Below, in pieces: positions 1 through 6,684 of a DNA stretch of 8,507 bases. The translations under genes and the position numbers were made by a program. Origin of the DNA: Dehalococcoides sp. (GTDB lineage: Bacteria > Chloroflexota > Dehalococcoidia > Dehalococcoidales > RBG-16-60-22). The notes under the pieces were generated by a model. The model saw only the letters and a program-made list of their open reading frames with translations. It made no database searches and was not told the DNA's origin. Numbering within the stretch: position 1 is the stretch's first letter; every line of letters begins with the position of its first letter. The stretch lies in the NCBI GenBank assembly GCA_030665795.1, contig DAOUZD010000026.1:1-8507 (forward strand). The letters are read 5' to 3'.

Positions 1-4
1 TAAA

Positions 5-14
5 GGGGGTGAGG
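5..14. repeat. Fragment of G-rich dispersed element at window edge
   Basis: The ten bases GGGGGTGAGG recur exactly at 198-207, where they form the right end of a palindromic element. This copy is probably the right end of a second copy whose remainder lies outside the window. A run of nine G follows at 23-31. The stretch from 1 to 154 otherwise holds no credible gene, only a small hairpin at 140-157 (stem GAGGGCG/CGCTCTC, loop AAGT). Confidence 0.3.
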
Positions 15-154
15 ATGAAAGAGGGGGGGGGAGTATAACGATATTATTAAAAATTAGGGAAACAATTCGAAGCTAGTTAGCTTTGATTTGTTTTTAGCGT
101 TATGTTAAGTTAATAGGTCGTTTGGTCAATGGTAGTCTGGAGGGCGAAGTCGCT

Positions 155-207
155 CTCACCAGTCACTCCCCTCTCCTTTTAAGAAGAGGGGGATTAGGGG
201 GGTGAGG
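155..207. repeat. G/C-rich palindromic intergenic element (REP/MITE-like or terminator)
   Basis: The outer arms CTCACC (155-160) and GGTGAG (201-206) are perfect reverse complements. Nested inside are CCCCTCT (168-174) and AGAGGGG (185-191) around an A/T-rich loop, so the whole can fold as a two-tier hairpin. It lies 17 bases beyond the stop codon of the minus-strand permease gene and could end that transcript, although no clean T run follows in the minus direction. The layout of oligo-C and oligo-G tracts closed by TGAGG resembles small dispersed palindromes found between genes in many genomes. Copy number elsewhere in the genome cannot be judged here. Confidence 0.45.
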
Positions 208-223
208 TTAATAAACAATCCAG

Positions 224-1012
224 TTATTCCTGATGGCTGAAAGACCATATGGCCAGCAGGACCATAGCTGCCCCAAATACGGCCAGTATCATAATCTCAT
301 TCCAGATTGATAGGGTCTGCCCGAACAGATTGAGGCTATAAGAAGAGTCTGGTGCGGCTCCCAGTATTATCTGGCGGATGGGGGCAATACCATAGGTAGC
401 CGGATTAATTTTTACCAGGACATCCATCCATGCGGGTAATCCTTGTAGTGGGAAGAAAGCTCCTGACAGGAACACCATGGGAAACATCAACATTTGCATC
501 GTTGCTTGAAACGCCTCCATTGACCTGATACGTGTGGCCAGTACGACACCCAGAGAACCCAGTGAGGCAGCGAGCAGAAACATCAGTGGCAGCAGTGCCA
601 GCACCTGCCACACAGAGAGGGAAACACCAATCAGGGGGGCAAATAGCAGGATGAGTATACCCTGGAGCAAGGCTACTGTTGCCGACCCCAATGTCTTCCC
701 GACGGCTACGGCGGCGCGGCTGATTGGTGCCACCAACACTTCTTTGAGGAAGCCAAACTCCCGGTCCCAGACCACAGACACCCCAGCCATAAACGAGCTC
801 ATCAGCACGGTCATGCCAATGATGCCCGGGAAGATGAACTGAGTGAAATCAATGCCGGGGCCAAGGGCGCCCATTCTAGCACTGAGGCCGCTACCGAAGA
901 CGAACAGAAACAGCAGCGGAAAGGTTATCGAGCCAATCAGACGCATCTTATCATGCCAGAAGCGAAGTATATCACGGTACCAGATGGTGTACACGCCACG
1001 CAGATGATTCAT
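224..1012 (-). CDS. ABC-2 type multidrug transporter permease (DrrB-like)
   Basis: This is the membrane subunit of an ABC-2 exporter, expected to pair with the ATPase encoded just upstream to move drugs, lipids or polysaccharide-type substrates out of the cell; the substrate is unknown. The 262-residue protein shows about six hydrophobic segments (roughly residues 27-44, 60-80, 104-130, 136-160, 170-190 and 238-258). Residues 83-99 carry the DRE-GFLKEVLVAP-SR stretch typical of ABC-2 permeases, the cytoplasmic coupling region after the second membrane helix. The length is normal for the DrrB family. The ATG is preceded by AGGAGGG (minus-strand copy of 1017-1023) at a four-base spacing. That site overlaps the stop codon of the ATPase gene, so translation of the two is probably coupled. 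Confidence 0.9.
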   Translation of the reverse strand: MNHLRGVYTIWYRDILRFWHDKMRLIGSITFPLLFLFVFGSGLSARMGALGPGIDFTQFIFPGIIGMTVLMSSFMAGVSVVWDREFGFLKEVLVAPISRAAVAVGKTLGSATVALLQGILILLFAPLIGVSLSVWQVLALLPLMFLLAASLGSLGVVLATRIRSMEAFQATMQMLMFPMVFLSGAFFPLQGLPAWMDVLVKINPATYGIAPIRQIILGAAPDSSYSLNLFGQTLSIWNEIMILAVFGAAMVLLAIWSFSHQE

Positions 1013-1021
1013 TGTTCCCTC

Positions 1022-2008
1022 CTAGCGCCGCATACGGCGGCCGTGCTGTCGAACCATGGCTTTGAACAGGTTACTAACTTCCTCCTCGCGTATTTCCCGC
1101 CCGGTGAGCTTGAGAAAAACATCATCCAAGCTGGGGCGGCGCAGGCTAACCCCCAGTATCCTGATGCTAAATTCCCTGATAAAAGTTGGGAGAAATTCCT
1201 CTCCGTTGACCACCTCGAAGCAGAGCCCATCACCAGCATGTCTGGCTTCGATTTGGTAGCGAAGTCTTATCTCGGCAGCGGCTTTTTCGTTATCGTCGGT
1301 TTTCACGGAGATGATATCCTTGCCCACCATCTTCTTGAGCTTCTCGGGAGTGTTTACGGCGATGAGCTTTCCGTAGTCAATGATAGCAATGCGGTCGGCT
1401 TTGTCCGCCTCATCCATATAGTGGGTAGTCAGGAAGATGGTAGTCCCTTCACGTTGACGCAGCTCAAGGATGTACTCCCAGATGCGGTTTCGCGTTTGGG
1501 GGTCAAGTCCGAGCGTGGGCTCATCGAGGAACAGTACCCTGGGGTGGTGCAACAGGCCTCTGGCTAGCTCCAGGCGACGTTTCATGCCTCCGGAATAGGT
1601 CCGCACTTGACTGTGACGTTTGTCCCAGAGTTCCATCATGCGGAGCAGTTGCTCAATCCGCTGTTCACGAATTGAGGCTGGCACGCTATACACCAAGGCG
1701 TGAAAGCGCATGTTTTGTAATCCGCTGAGCCGTTCATCCAGGCTTGGGTCCTGAAAGACCAGCCCAATTAATTGACGCACCTGGTTCTGCTGGCGCACCA
1801 CGTCCAGACCATCAATAGTGGCTCGCCCTGAGGTCGGTTTGGTCAGGGTGCACAGGATGTTGATGGTAGTTGTCTTTCCGGCCCCGTTCGGGCCCAAAAA
1901 GCCAAAGATTTCCCCGGGTGCTACATTGAAGCTAATGTTATCCACCGCCGCCAGTTCACCGAATCTTTTGACCAGATTTTCTACTTTGATAATGATGTAA
2001 TCGCTCAT
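1022..2008 (-). CDS. ABC transporter ATP-binding protein (DrrA family)
   Basis: This is the cytoplasmic ATPase that powers the adjacent ABC-2 permease. All nucleotide-binding motifs are intact in the 328 residues: Walker [10 protein letters not shown] (39-47), Q-loop Gln86, signature YSGGM (138-142), Walker B VLFLDEPT (158-165, Glu163 catalytic), D-loop GLDP (167-170) and switch His196 in TTHYMDEAD. The C-terminal third ends in [16 protein letters not shown] (290-305), characteristic of the daunorubicin-resistance DrrA subfamily and not of simple importers. A basic tail of about 23 residues follows. The start ATG has AGGAG (minus-strand copy of 2013-2017) four bases upstream. Nine bases separate its stop from the permease start. 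The family assignment is firm; the drug link is only family-level inference. Confidence 0.93.
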   Translation of the reverse strand: MSDYIIIKVENLVKRFGELAAVDNISFNVAPGEIFGFLGPNGAGKTTTINILCTLTKPTSGRATIDGLDVVRQQNQVRQLIGLVFQDPSLDERLSGLQNMRFHALVYSVPASIREQRIEQLLRMMELWDKRHSQVRTYSGGMKRRLELARGLLHHPRVLFLDEPTLGLDPQTRNRIWEYILELRQREGTTIFLTTHYMDEADKADRIAIIDYGKLIAVNTPEKLKKMVGKDIISVKTDDNEKAAAEIRLRYQIEARHAGDGLCFEVVNGEEFLPTFIREFSIRILGVSLRRPSLDDVFLKLTGREIREEEVSNLFKAMVRQHGRRMRR

Positions 2009-2100
2009 ATCTCTCCTAGAGGAAATAAATAGCCAGGGCGAGTCGCCAGCGCGTTGGATGAAAGTTACCCGATTACTATTTTAGCATTTTAGGCTCGTCA

Positions 2101-2129
2101 TTGTTTAGCGGCTCAAAATCCTGTAATAT
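2101..2129 (+). promoter_or_regulatory. Possible sigma70 promoter for the rhomboid gene
   Basis: TTGTTT (2101-2106) and TAATAT (2124-2129) are spaced by 17 bases and lie about 28 bases before the ATG. The -35 box is poor (three of six), so this is tentative. The 149-base gap between the divergent ABC ATPase and rhomboid genes must also hold the minus-strand promoter, but I found no convincing one there. Confidence 0.35.
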
Positions 2130-2157
2130 GGGGTAAAACGGTTTACTGGTTAAGAAG

Positions 2158-2742
2158 ATGAGAGTAAGATATCAGAGCGAGCAGAGTTTTGGTCTGAGTC
2201 CCATACTGGTCTTAGTAATAATTAACCTTCTGGTGTTCATCGTCGTGCTTATAATTCCAGAACTTATTTTAATTCTCGGAGTGCAGCCAGCAGGTTTCCT
2301 ATCTCGGCCGTGGACAATTTTGACCAGCATGTTCGTGCACGCTGGTTTTTGGCACATCTTTGCTAATATGCTGACCCTTTATTTCTTTGGCAACTACTTG
2401 TCCAGATTGGTTGGGAATAGCAAGTTTCTAATTGTTTATTTTGGTGGCGGTATACTGGGTAGTATCCTGTTTATACTTCTAGCCCCATCTTTTTCAGTAG
2501 CAGTTGGCGCCTCTGGAGCGATTTTTGCCCTGGCCGGAGCACTGGTCATGATGAGACCCAAGTCGCCGGTCTTTATCTTCCCCATACCTGTCCCCATTCC
2601 CCTCTGGGTGGCGGTAATTGGTGGTTTTCTCATTCTCTCCTTTTTGCCATTTGTCGCCTGGCAAGCTCACCTCGGGGGTTTGGTTCTTGGTCTTATTGCT
2701 GGCTATCTTTTCAGGAAGCGAGAGCGCTCTTTCTTCTTTTAA
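2158..2742 (+). CDS. Rhomboid family intramembrane serine protease
   Basis: The protein cleaves transmembrane segments of other proteins within the membrane; its substrate cannot be read from sequence. The 194 residues form about six hydrophobic segments, which is the minimal bacterial rhomboid core. Diagnostic features are the HAGFWHIFAN motif (61-70, with His66 and Asn70 as the conserved HxxxN), the catalytic serine Ser119 in GASGAIFA (117-124) and the catalytic histidine His171 in AHLGG (170-174). The protein ends in a basic RKRER stretch and aromatic residues. The ATG at 2158 has only a weak purine-rich AAGAAG directly against it, so the start is less certain than the identity. It is transcribed away from the ABC operon and stops about 100 bases before the tRNA cluster, with no obvious functional link to either. 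Confidence 0.9.
   Translation: MRVRYQSEQSFGLSPILVLVIINLLVFIVVLIIPELILILGVQPAGFLSRPWTILTSMFVHAGFWHIFANMLTLYFFGNYLSRLVGNSKFLIVYFGGGILGSILFILLAPSFSVAVGASGAIFALAGALVMMRPKSPVFIFPIPVPIPLWVAVIGGFLILSFLPFVAWQAHLGGLVLGLIAGYLFRKRERSFFF
2717..2740 (+). terminator. Weak candidate terminator at the rhomboid 3' end
   Basis: AGCG/CGCT (2717-2720 and 2725-2728, loop AGAG) is followed by the U-rich stretch CTTTCTTCTTTT, all inside the last codons of the rhomboid gene. The stem is only four pairs, extendable with a bulge, so this is a suggestion only. Confidence 0.25.
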
Positions 2743-2768
2743 GTTTGACTGGAAGAAAGTCTACCAGC

Positions 2769-2798
2769 TTGACTTTTACTGTCTTCGTTTTTTATAAT
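2769..2798 (+). promoter_or_regulatory. Sigma70 promoter of the tRNA-Thr/tRNA-Tyr unit
   Basis: TTGACT (2769-2774, five of six) and a perfect TATAAT (2793-2798) are separated by 18 bases. Transcription would begin near 2805, about 36 bases before the first tRNA, which suits a stable-RNA promoter. Confidence 0.75.
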
Positions 2799-2840
2799 AG
2801 CTAGGCTAATTGCGTTGGTTAGTAAAACTGGAAGGGTAAT

Positions 2841-2914
2841 GCCTGAGTAGCTCAGTTGGTTAGAGCAGCTGTCTTGTAAACAGCAGGTCGTGGGTTCGAA
2901 TCCCCCCTCAGGCT
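2841..2914 (+). tRNA. tRNA-Thr (anticodon UGU)
   Basis: The cloverleaf is clear: acceptor GCCTGAG/CTCAGGC (2841-2847, 2907-2913), D stem GCTC/GAGC, anticodon stem GCTGT/ACAGC and loop CTTGTAA with anticodon TGT at 2875-2877, reading ACA and other ACN codons. The T loop is TTCGAAT (2895-2901) and the discriminator base is T. The T stem GTGGG/CCCCC has one T-C mismatch (2891 against 2905). No CCA is encoded, so a CCA-adding enzyme is needed. It is the first gene of the tRNA-tuf cluster, where tRNA-Thr(UGU) is also first in the E. coli tufB operon. Confidence 0.95.
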
Positions 2915-2942
2915 GGATATCTGGTGGTGTAAGATTGTACCG

Positions 2943-3029
2943 GGAGGGGTGCCGGAGTGGTTAATCGGAGCAGACTGTAAATCTGCCGCCCTAAGGGCTA
3001 CGCAGGTTCGAATCCTGCCCCCTCCACCA
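2943..3029 (+). tRNA. tRNA-Tyr (anticodon GUA)
   Basis: This is a class II tRNA with acceptor GGAGGGG/CCCCTCC (2943-2949, 3019-3025), anticodon stem GCAGA/TCTGC and loop CTGTAAA with anticodon GTA at 2977-2979. It has a long variable arm formed by GCCC/GGGC, and T arm GCAGG-TTCGAAT-CCTGC. The discriminator is A and the 3' CCA is encoded (3027-3029), unlike both neighbouring threonine tRNAs. It lies 28 bases after tRNA-Thr(UGU), probably in the same transcript. Confidence 0.96.
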
Positions 3030-3055
3030 TAGCCTAAATTTAATCGAGTTGGCAC

Positions 3056-3085
3056 TAGACAAGGACAGATAAAAATCGGTATAAT
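3056..3085 (+). promoter_or_regulatory. Strong sigma70 promoter for tRNA-Thr(GGU)-tuf
   Basis: TAGACA (3056-3061, five of six) and a perfect TATAAT (3080-3085) are spaced by 18 bases. The predicted start near 3092 is only about three bases before the mature tRNA-Thr(GGU) end at 3095. It lies in the gap between tRNA-Tyr and the second tRNA-Thr and would give tuf its own high-level promoter. Confidence 0.8.
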
Positions 3086-3094
3086 AGACGAAAT

Positions 3095-3167
3095 GCCCAC
3101 ATAGCTCAGCAGGAAGAGCAATTCCTTGGTAAGGAGTAGGTCACCAGTTCGAATCTGGTTGTGGGCT
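3095..3167 (+). tRNA. tRNA-Thr (anticodon GGU)
   Basis: The cloverleaf has acceptor GCCCACA/TGTGGGC (3095-3101, 3160-3166), D stem GCTC/GAGC, anticodon stem ATTCC/GGAGT with one T-G wobble and loop TTGGTAA with anticodon GGT at 3128-3130. The T arm is ACCAG-TTCGAAT-CTGGT and the discriminator is T; no CCA is encoded. It reads ACC and ACU. The 3' end is 20 bases from the EF-Tu start, so RNase processing of this tRNA would leave tuf mRNA with a very short leader containing only its ribosome binding site. Confidence 0.96.
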
Positions 3168-3187
3168 CGGAATAAACGGAGGTTGAA

Positions 3188-4393
3188 ATGGCTAAAGAGA
3201 AATTTGAACGGACAAAACCACACGTAAACGTGGGCACCATCGGGCATGTTGACCATGGTAAAACAACGCTGACCTCAGCGATAACGCTGGTATTGTCTAA
3301 GGGAGGAACGGCTACCGGCTTTCGTTCTTTTGACAGCATTGACAATGCCCCAGAGGAGAAGGCACGGGGACTGACCATTGCCATCGCTCATATTGAATAT
3401 GAAACGGAAAAGCGGCATTATGCTCACGTTGATTGCCCGGGACACGCTGACTACATTAAGAATATGATAACTGGTGCGGCACAGATGGACGGAGCCATAC
3501 TGGTAGTGAGTGCTCCTGATGGTCCTATGCCTCAGACCAGAGAGCATGTCTTACTGGCACGCCAGGTGGAGGTTCCCAAAATAGTAGTTGCCCTGAATAA
3601 GGTAGATGCGATGGAGGATGAGGAGCTTCTGGAGCTGGTGGAAGTGGAGGTAAGGGAGCTGCTCAGTAAATATGAATTTCCTGGGGATGAGATACCAGTA
3701 GTGCGGGTGAGTGCTCTTAAGGCTCTGGAGTGTGGCTGCGGCAAGAGGGAATGTCAGTGGTGTGGTCCTATTTTGAAGCTGATGGATGCGGTTGATGAGT
3801 ATATTCCGGTCCCGGTACGGCCTAAAGACCAGCCATTCTTAATGCCCGTGGAAGACGTGTTCAGCATCAAGGGACGGGGCACGGTACCTACCGGCCGAGT
3901 TGACCGGGGTGTGATTAAAGCCGGTGATGAGGTTGAGATAGTGGGCTTGCACCACGAGCCGCGCAAGGTAGTGGCTACCAGCCTGGAGATGTTTCATAAA
4001 ATCCTGGATTATGCTGAGCCCGGTGATGCGGTAGGCATTCTCCTCAGAGGGGTGGAGAGGGAAGATATAGAGCGGGGTCAGGTACTGGCTGCCCCCGGTT
4101 CGATTAAACCACGTACTTATGCCGAAGCCAGGGTATATGTGCTGACTAAGGAGGAGGGGGGTAGGCATACTCCTTTCTTCAATGGCTATAAGCCCCAGTT
4201 CTACATCAGAACTACCGATGTTACCGGAGTTGCTGAGCTGCCCGAAGGGGTGGAGATGATTATGCCCGGTGACGATATAACCATGAAGATAAGAATCATT
4301 TATCCGGTAGCCCTGGAAGAGGGTCTGCGTTTTGCTATTCGTGAGGGAGGTAGGACAGTAGGTGCCGGTAGATTTACCCGCATCCTAGAGTAG
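3188..4393 (+). CDS. tuf: Translation elongation factor Tu
   Basis: EF-Tu is the GTPase that delivers aminoacyl-tRNA to the ribosomal A site. The 401-residue length is standard for the three-domain protein. The G domain shows G1 GHVDHGKT (19-26), the switch I threonine Thr63, G3 DCPGH (82-86, with the catalytic His86), G4 NKVD (137-140, Val where Cys is common) and G5 SAL (175-177). Domains 2 and 3 follow, with [13 protein letters not shown] (221-233) and the [15 protein letters not shown] stretch (333-347). Two oddities: switch I reads GLTIAIAH (61-68) where GITINTSH is usual, and a four-cysteine insert (Cys182, 184, 189, 192) lies just after G5. GGAGGT at 3178-3183 supports the ATG. It is co-transcribed with the preceding tRNA-Thr; rpmG follows after four bases. 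Confidence 0.98.
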   Translation: MAKEKFERTKPHVNVGTIGHVDHGKTTLTSAITLVLSKGGTATGFRSFDSIDNAPEEKARGLTIAIAHIEYETEKRHYAHVDCPGHADYIKNMITGAAQMDGAILVVSAPDGPMPQTREHVLLARQVEVPKIVVALNKVDAMEDEELLELVEVEVRELLSKYEFPGDEIPVVRVSALKALECGCGKRECQWCGPILKLMDAVDEYIPVPVRPKDQPFLMPVEDVFSIKGRGTVPTGRVDRGVIKAGDEVEIVGLHHEPRKVVATSLEMFHKILDYAEPGDAVGILLRGVEREDIERGQVLAAPGSIKPRTYAEARVYVLTKEEGGRHTPFFNGYKPQFYIRTTDVTGVAELPEGVEMIMPGDDITMKIRIIYPVALEEGLRFAIREGGRTVGAGRFTRILE

Positions 4394-4397
4394 ATTT

Positions 4398-4565
4398 ATG
4401 GCTAAAAAGGGTGAAGCAAGGGGTATTATTTATCTTGCCTGCACCGAGTGTAGGGAGAGAACATATACGACAACCAAGAACCGGAGAAATGACCCTCAAC
4501 GATTAGAGTTGAACAAATATTGTCCTCGTTGTCGTACTACCAGACTCCATCGAGAGGTAAAGTAG
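4398..4565 (+). CDS. rpmG: 50S ribosomal protein L33
   Basis: This 55-residue protein of the large ribosomal subunit sits near the E site. It is a small zinc-ribbon protein: the pairs Cys15/Cys18 (CTEC) and Cys42/Cys45 (CPRC) are both intact, so this is the zinc-binding (C+) paralogue type. The middle [20 protein letters not shown] and the end [10 protein letters not shown] match the L33 family well. The ATG lies four bases after the tuf stop codon with only a weak purine-rich site inside the end of tuf, suggesting translational coupling. In many bacteria a tRNA-Trp sits between rpmG and secE; the 31-base gap here has none. Confidence 0.96.
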   Translation: MAKKGEARGIIYLACTECRERTYTTTKNRRNDPQRLELNKYCPRCRTTRLHREVK

Positions 4566-4596
4566 TACGACGTTATAAAATGGGGTAGAGATTCCT

Positions 4597-4812
4597 ATGT
4601 TGACACGTCATACTGCCACGACTAAGCGTTCAAGGTTCAGGTTTATTGGTGAGACCATAGCCGAGTTAAGAAAGGTAGTCTGGCTCTCCAGACGAGAGGT
4701 TGTTTATTTATCGGCTTTGGTGCTGATTGTTTCCGTTGCTGCTGGTATCTTCTTGGGAGCGCTTGATTTTGGTTTTGCCGGTCTTGTCGAGAAGGTTTTT
4801 TTGCGTAGATAA
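4597..4812 (+). CDS. secE: Preprotein translocase subunit SecE
   Basis: SecE is the essential small subunit that clamps SecY in the protein-export channel of the inner membrane. The 71-residue protein has the single-helix form usual outside Proteobacteria. A basic N-terminus leads into the amphipathic motif GETIAELRKVVWLSRREV (18-35), the conserved cytoplasmic helix of SecE, followed by one transmembrane segment at about 37-57. The ATG has a G-rich stretch (4582-4590) as its probable ribosome binding site. It lies between rpmG and nusG, the most conserved bacterial context for secE. Confidence 0.95.
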   Translation: MLTRHTATTKRSRFRFIGETIAELRKVVWLSRREVVYLSALVLIVSVAAGIFLGALDFGFAGLVEKVFLRR

Positions 4813-4899
4813 TAGCTTGTCTGGTTTTCATATTTAATGAAGCGGTATGATAAAGGGTAATTTTTGCTTTTGCCAAAACTCTAATTAGTGAGGTTATTC

Positions 4900-5433
4900 G
4901 TGGCGGAGAACGGAACATACTGGTTTGTTATTCATACCTACTCAGGGTATGAGGAACGGGTTAAGAAGAACTTAGAGCAACGCATCAAGTTCATGGATTC
5001 TGGAGGCGAGGTTCTGCAGGTGGTTATACCTACTGAGGATGAGATTGAGGTTAAGGATGGGCAGAGGCGGACGGTGACTAAGAAAATATTGCCTGGTTAT
5101 GTCTTGGTTCAGATGAAGATGACCGACGAGAGCTGGAGTGTGGTGCGTAATACTCCCGGCGTCACCGGTTTTGTTGGTAGCGGGGGCAAGCCAACTCCGC
5201 TGGAGGAGGGCGAGGTTAGCCAGATTTTGCGGCAGATGGAAGCCGAGGCACCTAGAGTTAAGGTTGGTTTTCGTCGGGGGCAGAGTGTGCGGGTAACTGA
5301 TGGCCCGTTTATTGATTTTGTCGGTGTGGTAGATGAAATAAACCCCGGGAAGGGTAAGGTTAAGGTGTTTCTGTCCCTTTTTGGTCAGGAAACACCGGTG
5401 GAGCTTGACTTTTTACAGGTAGAGAAACTCTGA
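4900..5433 (+). CDS. nusG: Transcription termination/antitermination factor NusG
   Basis: NusG binds RNA polymerase and modulates pausing, Rho-dependent termination and coupling to the ribosome. I place the start at the GTG at 4900, not the GTG at 4888, because GTGAGGT (4888-4894) then serves as ribosome binding site six bases upstream; this gives 177 residues beginning with the usual lead-in to YWFVIHTYSGYE. The NGN domain spans about 7-112 with LPGYVLVQMKM (64-74) and NTPGVTGFVGSGG (84-96). The KOW domain (about 124-177) contains FRRGQSVRVTDGPF and FGQETPVELDF. No large insertion is present. The 87-base gap after secE has no convincing promoter, so it is probably transcribed with secE. Confidence 0.97.
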   Translation: MAENGTYWFVIHTYSGYEERVKKNLEQRIKFMDSGGEVLQVVIPTEDEIEVKDGQRRTVTKKILPGYVLVQMKMTDESWSVVRNTPGVTGFVGSGGKPTPLEEGEVSQILRQMEAEAPRVKVGFRRGQSVRVTDGPFIDFVGVVDEINPGKGKVKVFLSLFGQETPVELDFLQVEKL

Positions 5434-5451
5434 GTCTTTTGAGGAGATAGG

Positions 5452-5874
5452 ATGGCAAAGAAGGTTAGGGTAATAATAAAATTACAGATTCCGGCAGGGC
5501 AGGCAAATCCGGCACCCCCGGTCGGTCCGGCTTTAGGTCAGCACGGAATTAATATCATGGCCTTTTGTAAGGAGTATAATGACCGTACTTCATCTCAGGT
5601 CGGGTCGATTATCCCGGTGGAGATAACTGTTTTTGAGGACAGGTCATTTACTTTTATTACCAAAACACCACCAGCGACTGATTTACTAAAGAAAGCGTCA
5701 GGTGTGGAGAAGGGGAGTGGCAGTGCCGGTCATGAGGAAATCGGCACGTTATCCCGAGACAAATTGCGTGAAATCGCTCAGGTTAAGGCGAAGGACTTGA
5801 GTGCTAACAGTATTGAAGAAGCGGAGCGAATAATTGAAGGCACCGCCCGAAGTATGGGAATTAAGGTAGAGTAG
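5452..5874 (+). CDS. rplK: 50S ribosomal protein L11
   Basis: L11 forms the base of the ribosomal stalk with 23S rRNA and takes part in factor-dependent GTP hydrolysis and the stringent response. Its 140 residues match the family length. The N-terminal domain has [20 protein letters not shown] (11-30), whose prolines line the thiostrepton site, then [12 protein letters not shown]. The C-terminal RNA-binding domain contains [19 protein letters not shown] (72-90) and [12 protein letters not shown] at the end. GAGGAG (5441-5446) five bases before the ATG is a good ribosome binding site. It sits 18 bases after nusG and three bases before rplA, in the classical nusG-rplK-rplA order. Confidence 0.98.
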   Translation: MAKKVRVIIKLQIPAGQANPAPPVGPALGQHGINIMAFCKEYNDRTSSQVGSIIPVEITVFEDRSFTFITKTPPATDLLKKASGVEKGSGSAGHEEIGTLSRDKLREIAQVKAKDLSANSIEEAERIIEGTARSMGIKVE

Positions 5875-5877
5875 AAA

Positions 5878-6591
5878 ATGGCAAAGCATGGTAAAAAATA
5901 TCGAGAAGCAGTTCAAGTGATAGACAGGGCAGGAGATTACTCTCCCGAGGAGGCTATTGAGTTAGCCAAAAAGTCAGCTCACGTCAAGTTTGACGAGACG
6001 GTTGAACTGCACCTTCGCATGGGCGTTGACCCTCGAAATGCGACTCAGCAGGTACGGGGTGTAGCCCTGCTACCACATGGATTGGGGAAGAAGGTAAGGG
6101 TTTTGGTTTTTGCCCAGGGGGAAGCGGTAAGAATCGCCGAATCGGCAGGAGCCGATTCCGTCGGCGGTGATGAGTTGATTAAGAAAATTGAGGATGGCTG
6201 GCTGGAGTTTGATACGGCGATTGCCACTCCGGAGATGATGAGCAAGGTAAGTAAGCTGGGTAAAATTTTGGGGAGGAGGGGGCTGATGCCCAATCCTAAG
6301 TCAGGGACCGTTGTGCCGGCTGATGACCTGCCCCGGGTAATAGAGGATGCCCGTAAAGGGAGAGTGGAATTTAAGCTAGACCGGACTGCCATCATTCATG
6401 TGCCTCTGGGTAAAGTTAGCTTTGAGAATGATATGTTGATGGGCAATCTGACGGCACTGGTGGAAGCGGTGATGAAGGCTAAACCCAGCGGGGCTAAAGG
6501 GCAGTATGTGAAAACGGCCGTTTTGACGACGACGATGGGGCCCGGGATAAAGCTTGACCTCAGACCTACTCTCTCTTTAAGTTCCAGTTAG
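5878..6591 (+). CDS. rplA: 50S ribosomal protein L1
   Basis: L1 forms the mobile stalk at the E site and in many bacteria represses its own rplK-rplA mRNA. The 237 residues are normal. Recognisable blocks are MAKHGKKYREA at the start, FDETVELHLRMGVDPR (38-53), the RNA-binding loop region GKILGRRGLMPNPKSGTV (127-144) and the C-terminal GAKGQYVKTAVLTTTMGPGI stretch. The C-terminus carries a short serine/leucine-rich tail. The ATG follows the rplK stop by three bases, and the site AAGGTAGAG lies inside the end of rplK, so the two are translationally coupled. No strong terminator follows; a new promoter for rplJ lies in the next gap. Confidence 0.98.
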   Translation: MAKHGKKYREAVQVIDRAGDYSPEEAIELAKKSAHVKFDETVELHLRMGVDPRNATQQVRGVALLPHGLGKKVRVLVFAQGEAVRIAESAGADSVGGDELIKKIEDGWLEFDTAIATPEMMSKVSKLGKILGRRGLMPNPKSGTVVPADDLPRVIEDARKGRVEFKLDRTAIIHVPLGKVSFENDMLMGNLTALVEAVMKAKPSGAKGQYVKTAVLTTTMGPGIKLDLRPTLSLSSS

Positions 6592-6626
6592 CCAACTGCA
6601 TATCGGAAGGAAGTTGCCAAAAAGAA

Positions 6627-6655
6627 TTTACTTTTTCCGCCAAAACAGGTAGAAT
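6627..6655 (+). promoter_or_regulatory. Sigma70 promoter of rplJ-rplL
   Basis: TTTACT (6627-6632, four of six) and TAGAAT (6650-6655, five of six) are separated by an ideal 17 bases. Transcription would start near 6662 and produce a leader of about 170 bases containing the L10-type regulatory structure before rplJ. Confidence 0.6.
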
Positions 6656-6684
6656 TAGACGGAATTAAAATTTAAAAATTTCCT

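Noticed and set aside
953..1567. 204-residue plus-strand open frame
   Set aside because: It lies opposite the ABC ATPase, whose motifs are all intact, and shows no family features of its own. It is a shadow of the coding strand.
2009..2100. Minus-strand promoter for the ABC operon
   Set aside because: Several AT-rich hexamers such as TAAAAT occur on the minus strand, but none has an acceptable -35 box at 16-18 bases.
3049..3085. TTGGCA (3049-3054) as the -35 box for the TATAAT at 3080
   Set aside because: The spacing would be 25 bases; TAGACA at 3056-3061 with 18 bases fits far better.
2852..3256. 134-residue minus-strand open frame containing phrases such as NQIRTGDLLLTKE, GGGRIRTCVALRAADLQSAP and GDSNPRPAVYKTAALT
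   Set aside because: It runs antisense through the three tRNA genes. These phrases are the well-known false proteins produced by translating the opposite strand of tRNAs.
4574..4579. TATAAA in the rpmG-secE gap as a -10 box
   Set aside because: The sequence 17 bases upstream (CGAGAG, inside rpmG) bears no resemblance to a -35 box.
4566..4596. tRNA-Trp expected between rpmG and secE in many bacteria
   Set aside because: The gap is only 31 bases and contains no tRNA arms.
4817..4851. Possible promoter TTGTCT ... TATGAT between secE and nusG
   Set aside because: The spacing is 23 bases, too long for a sigma70 promoter, and no better -35 box fits TATGAT.
4888..5433. Upstream GTG at 4888 as the nusG start
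   Set aside because: It lies within the GTGAGGT ribosome binding site of the GTG at 4900, and the extra MRLF residues are not part of the usual NusG N-terminus.
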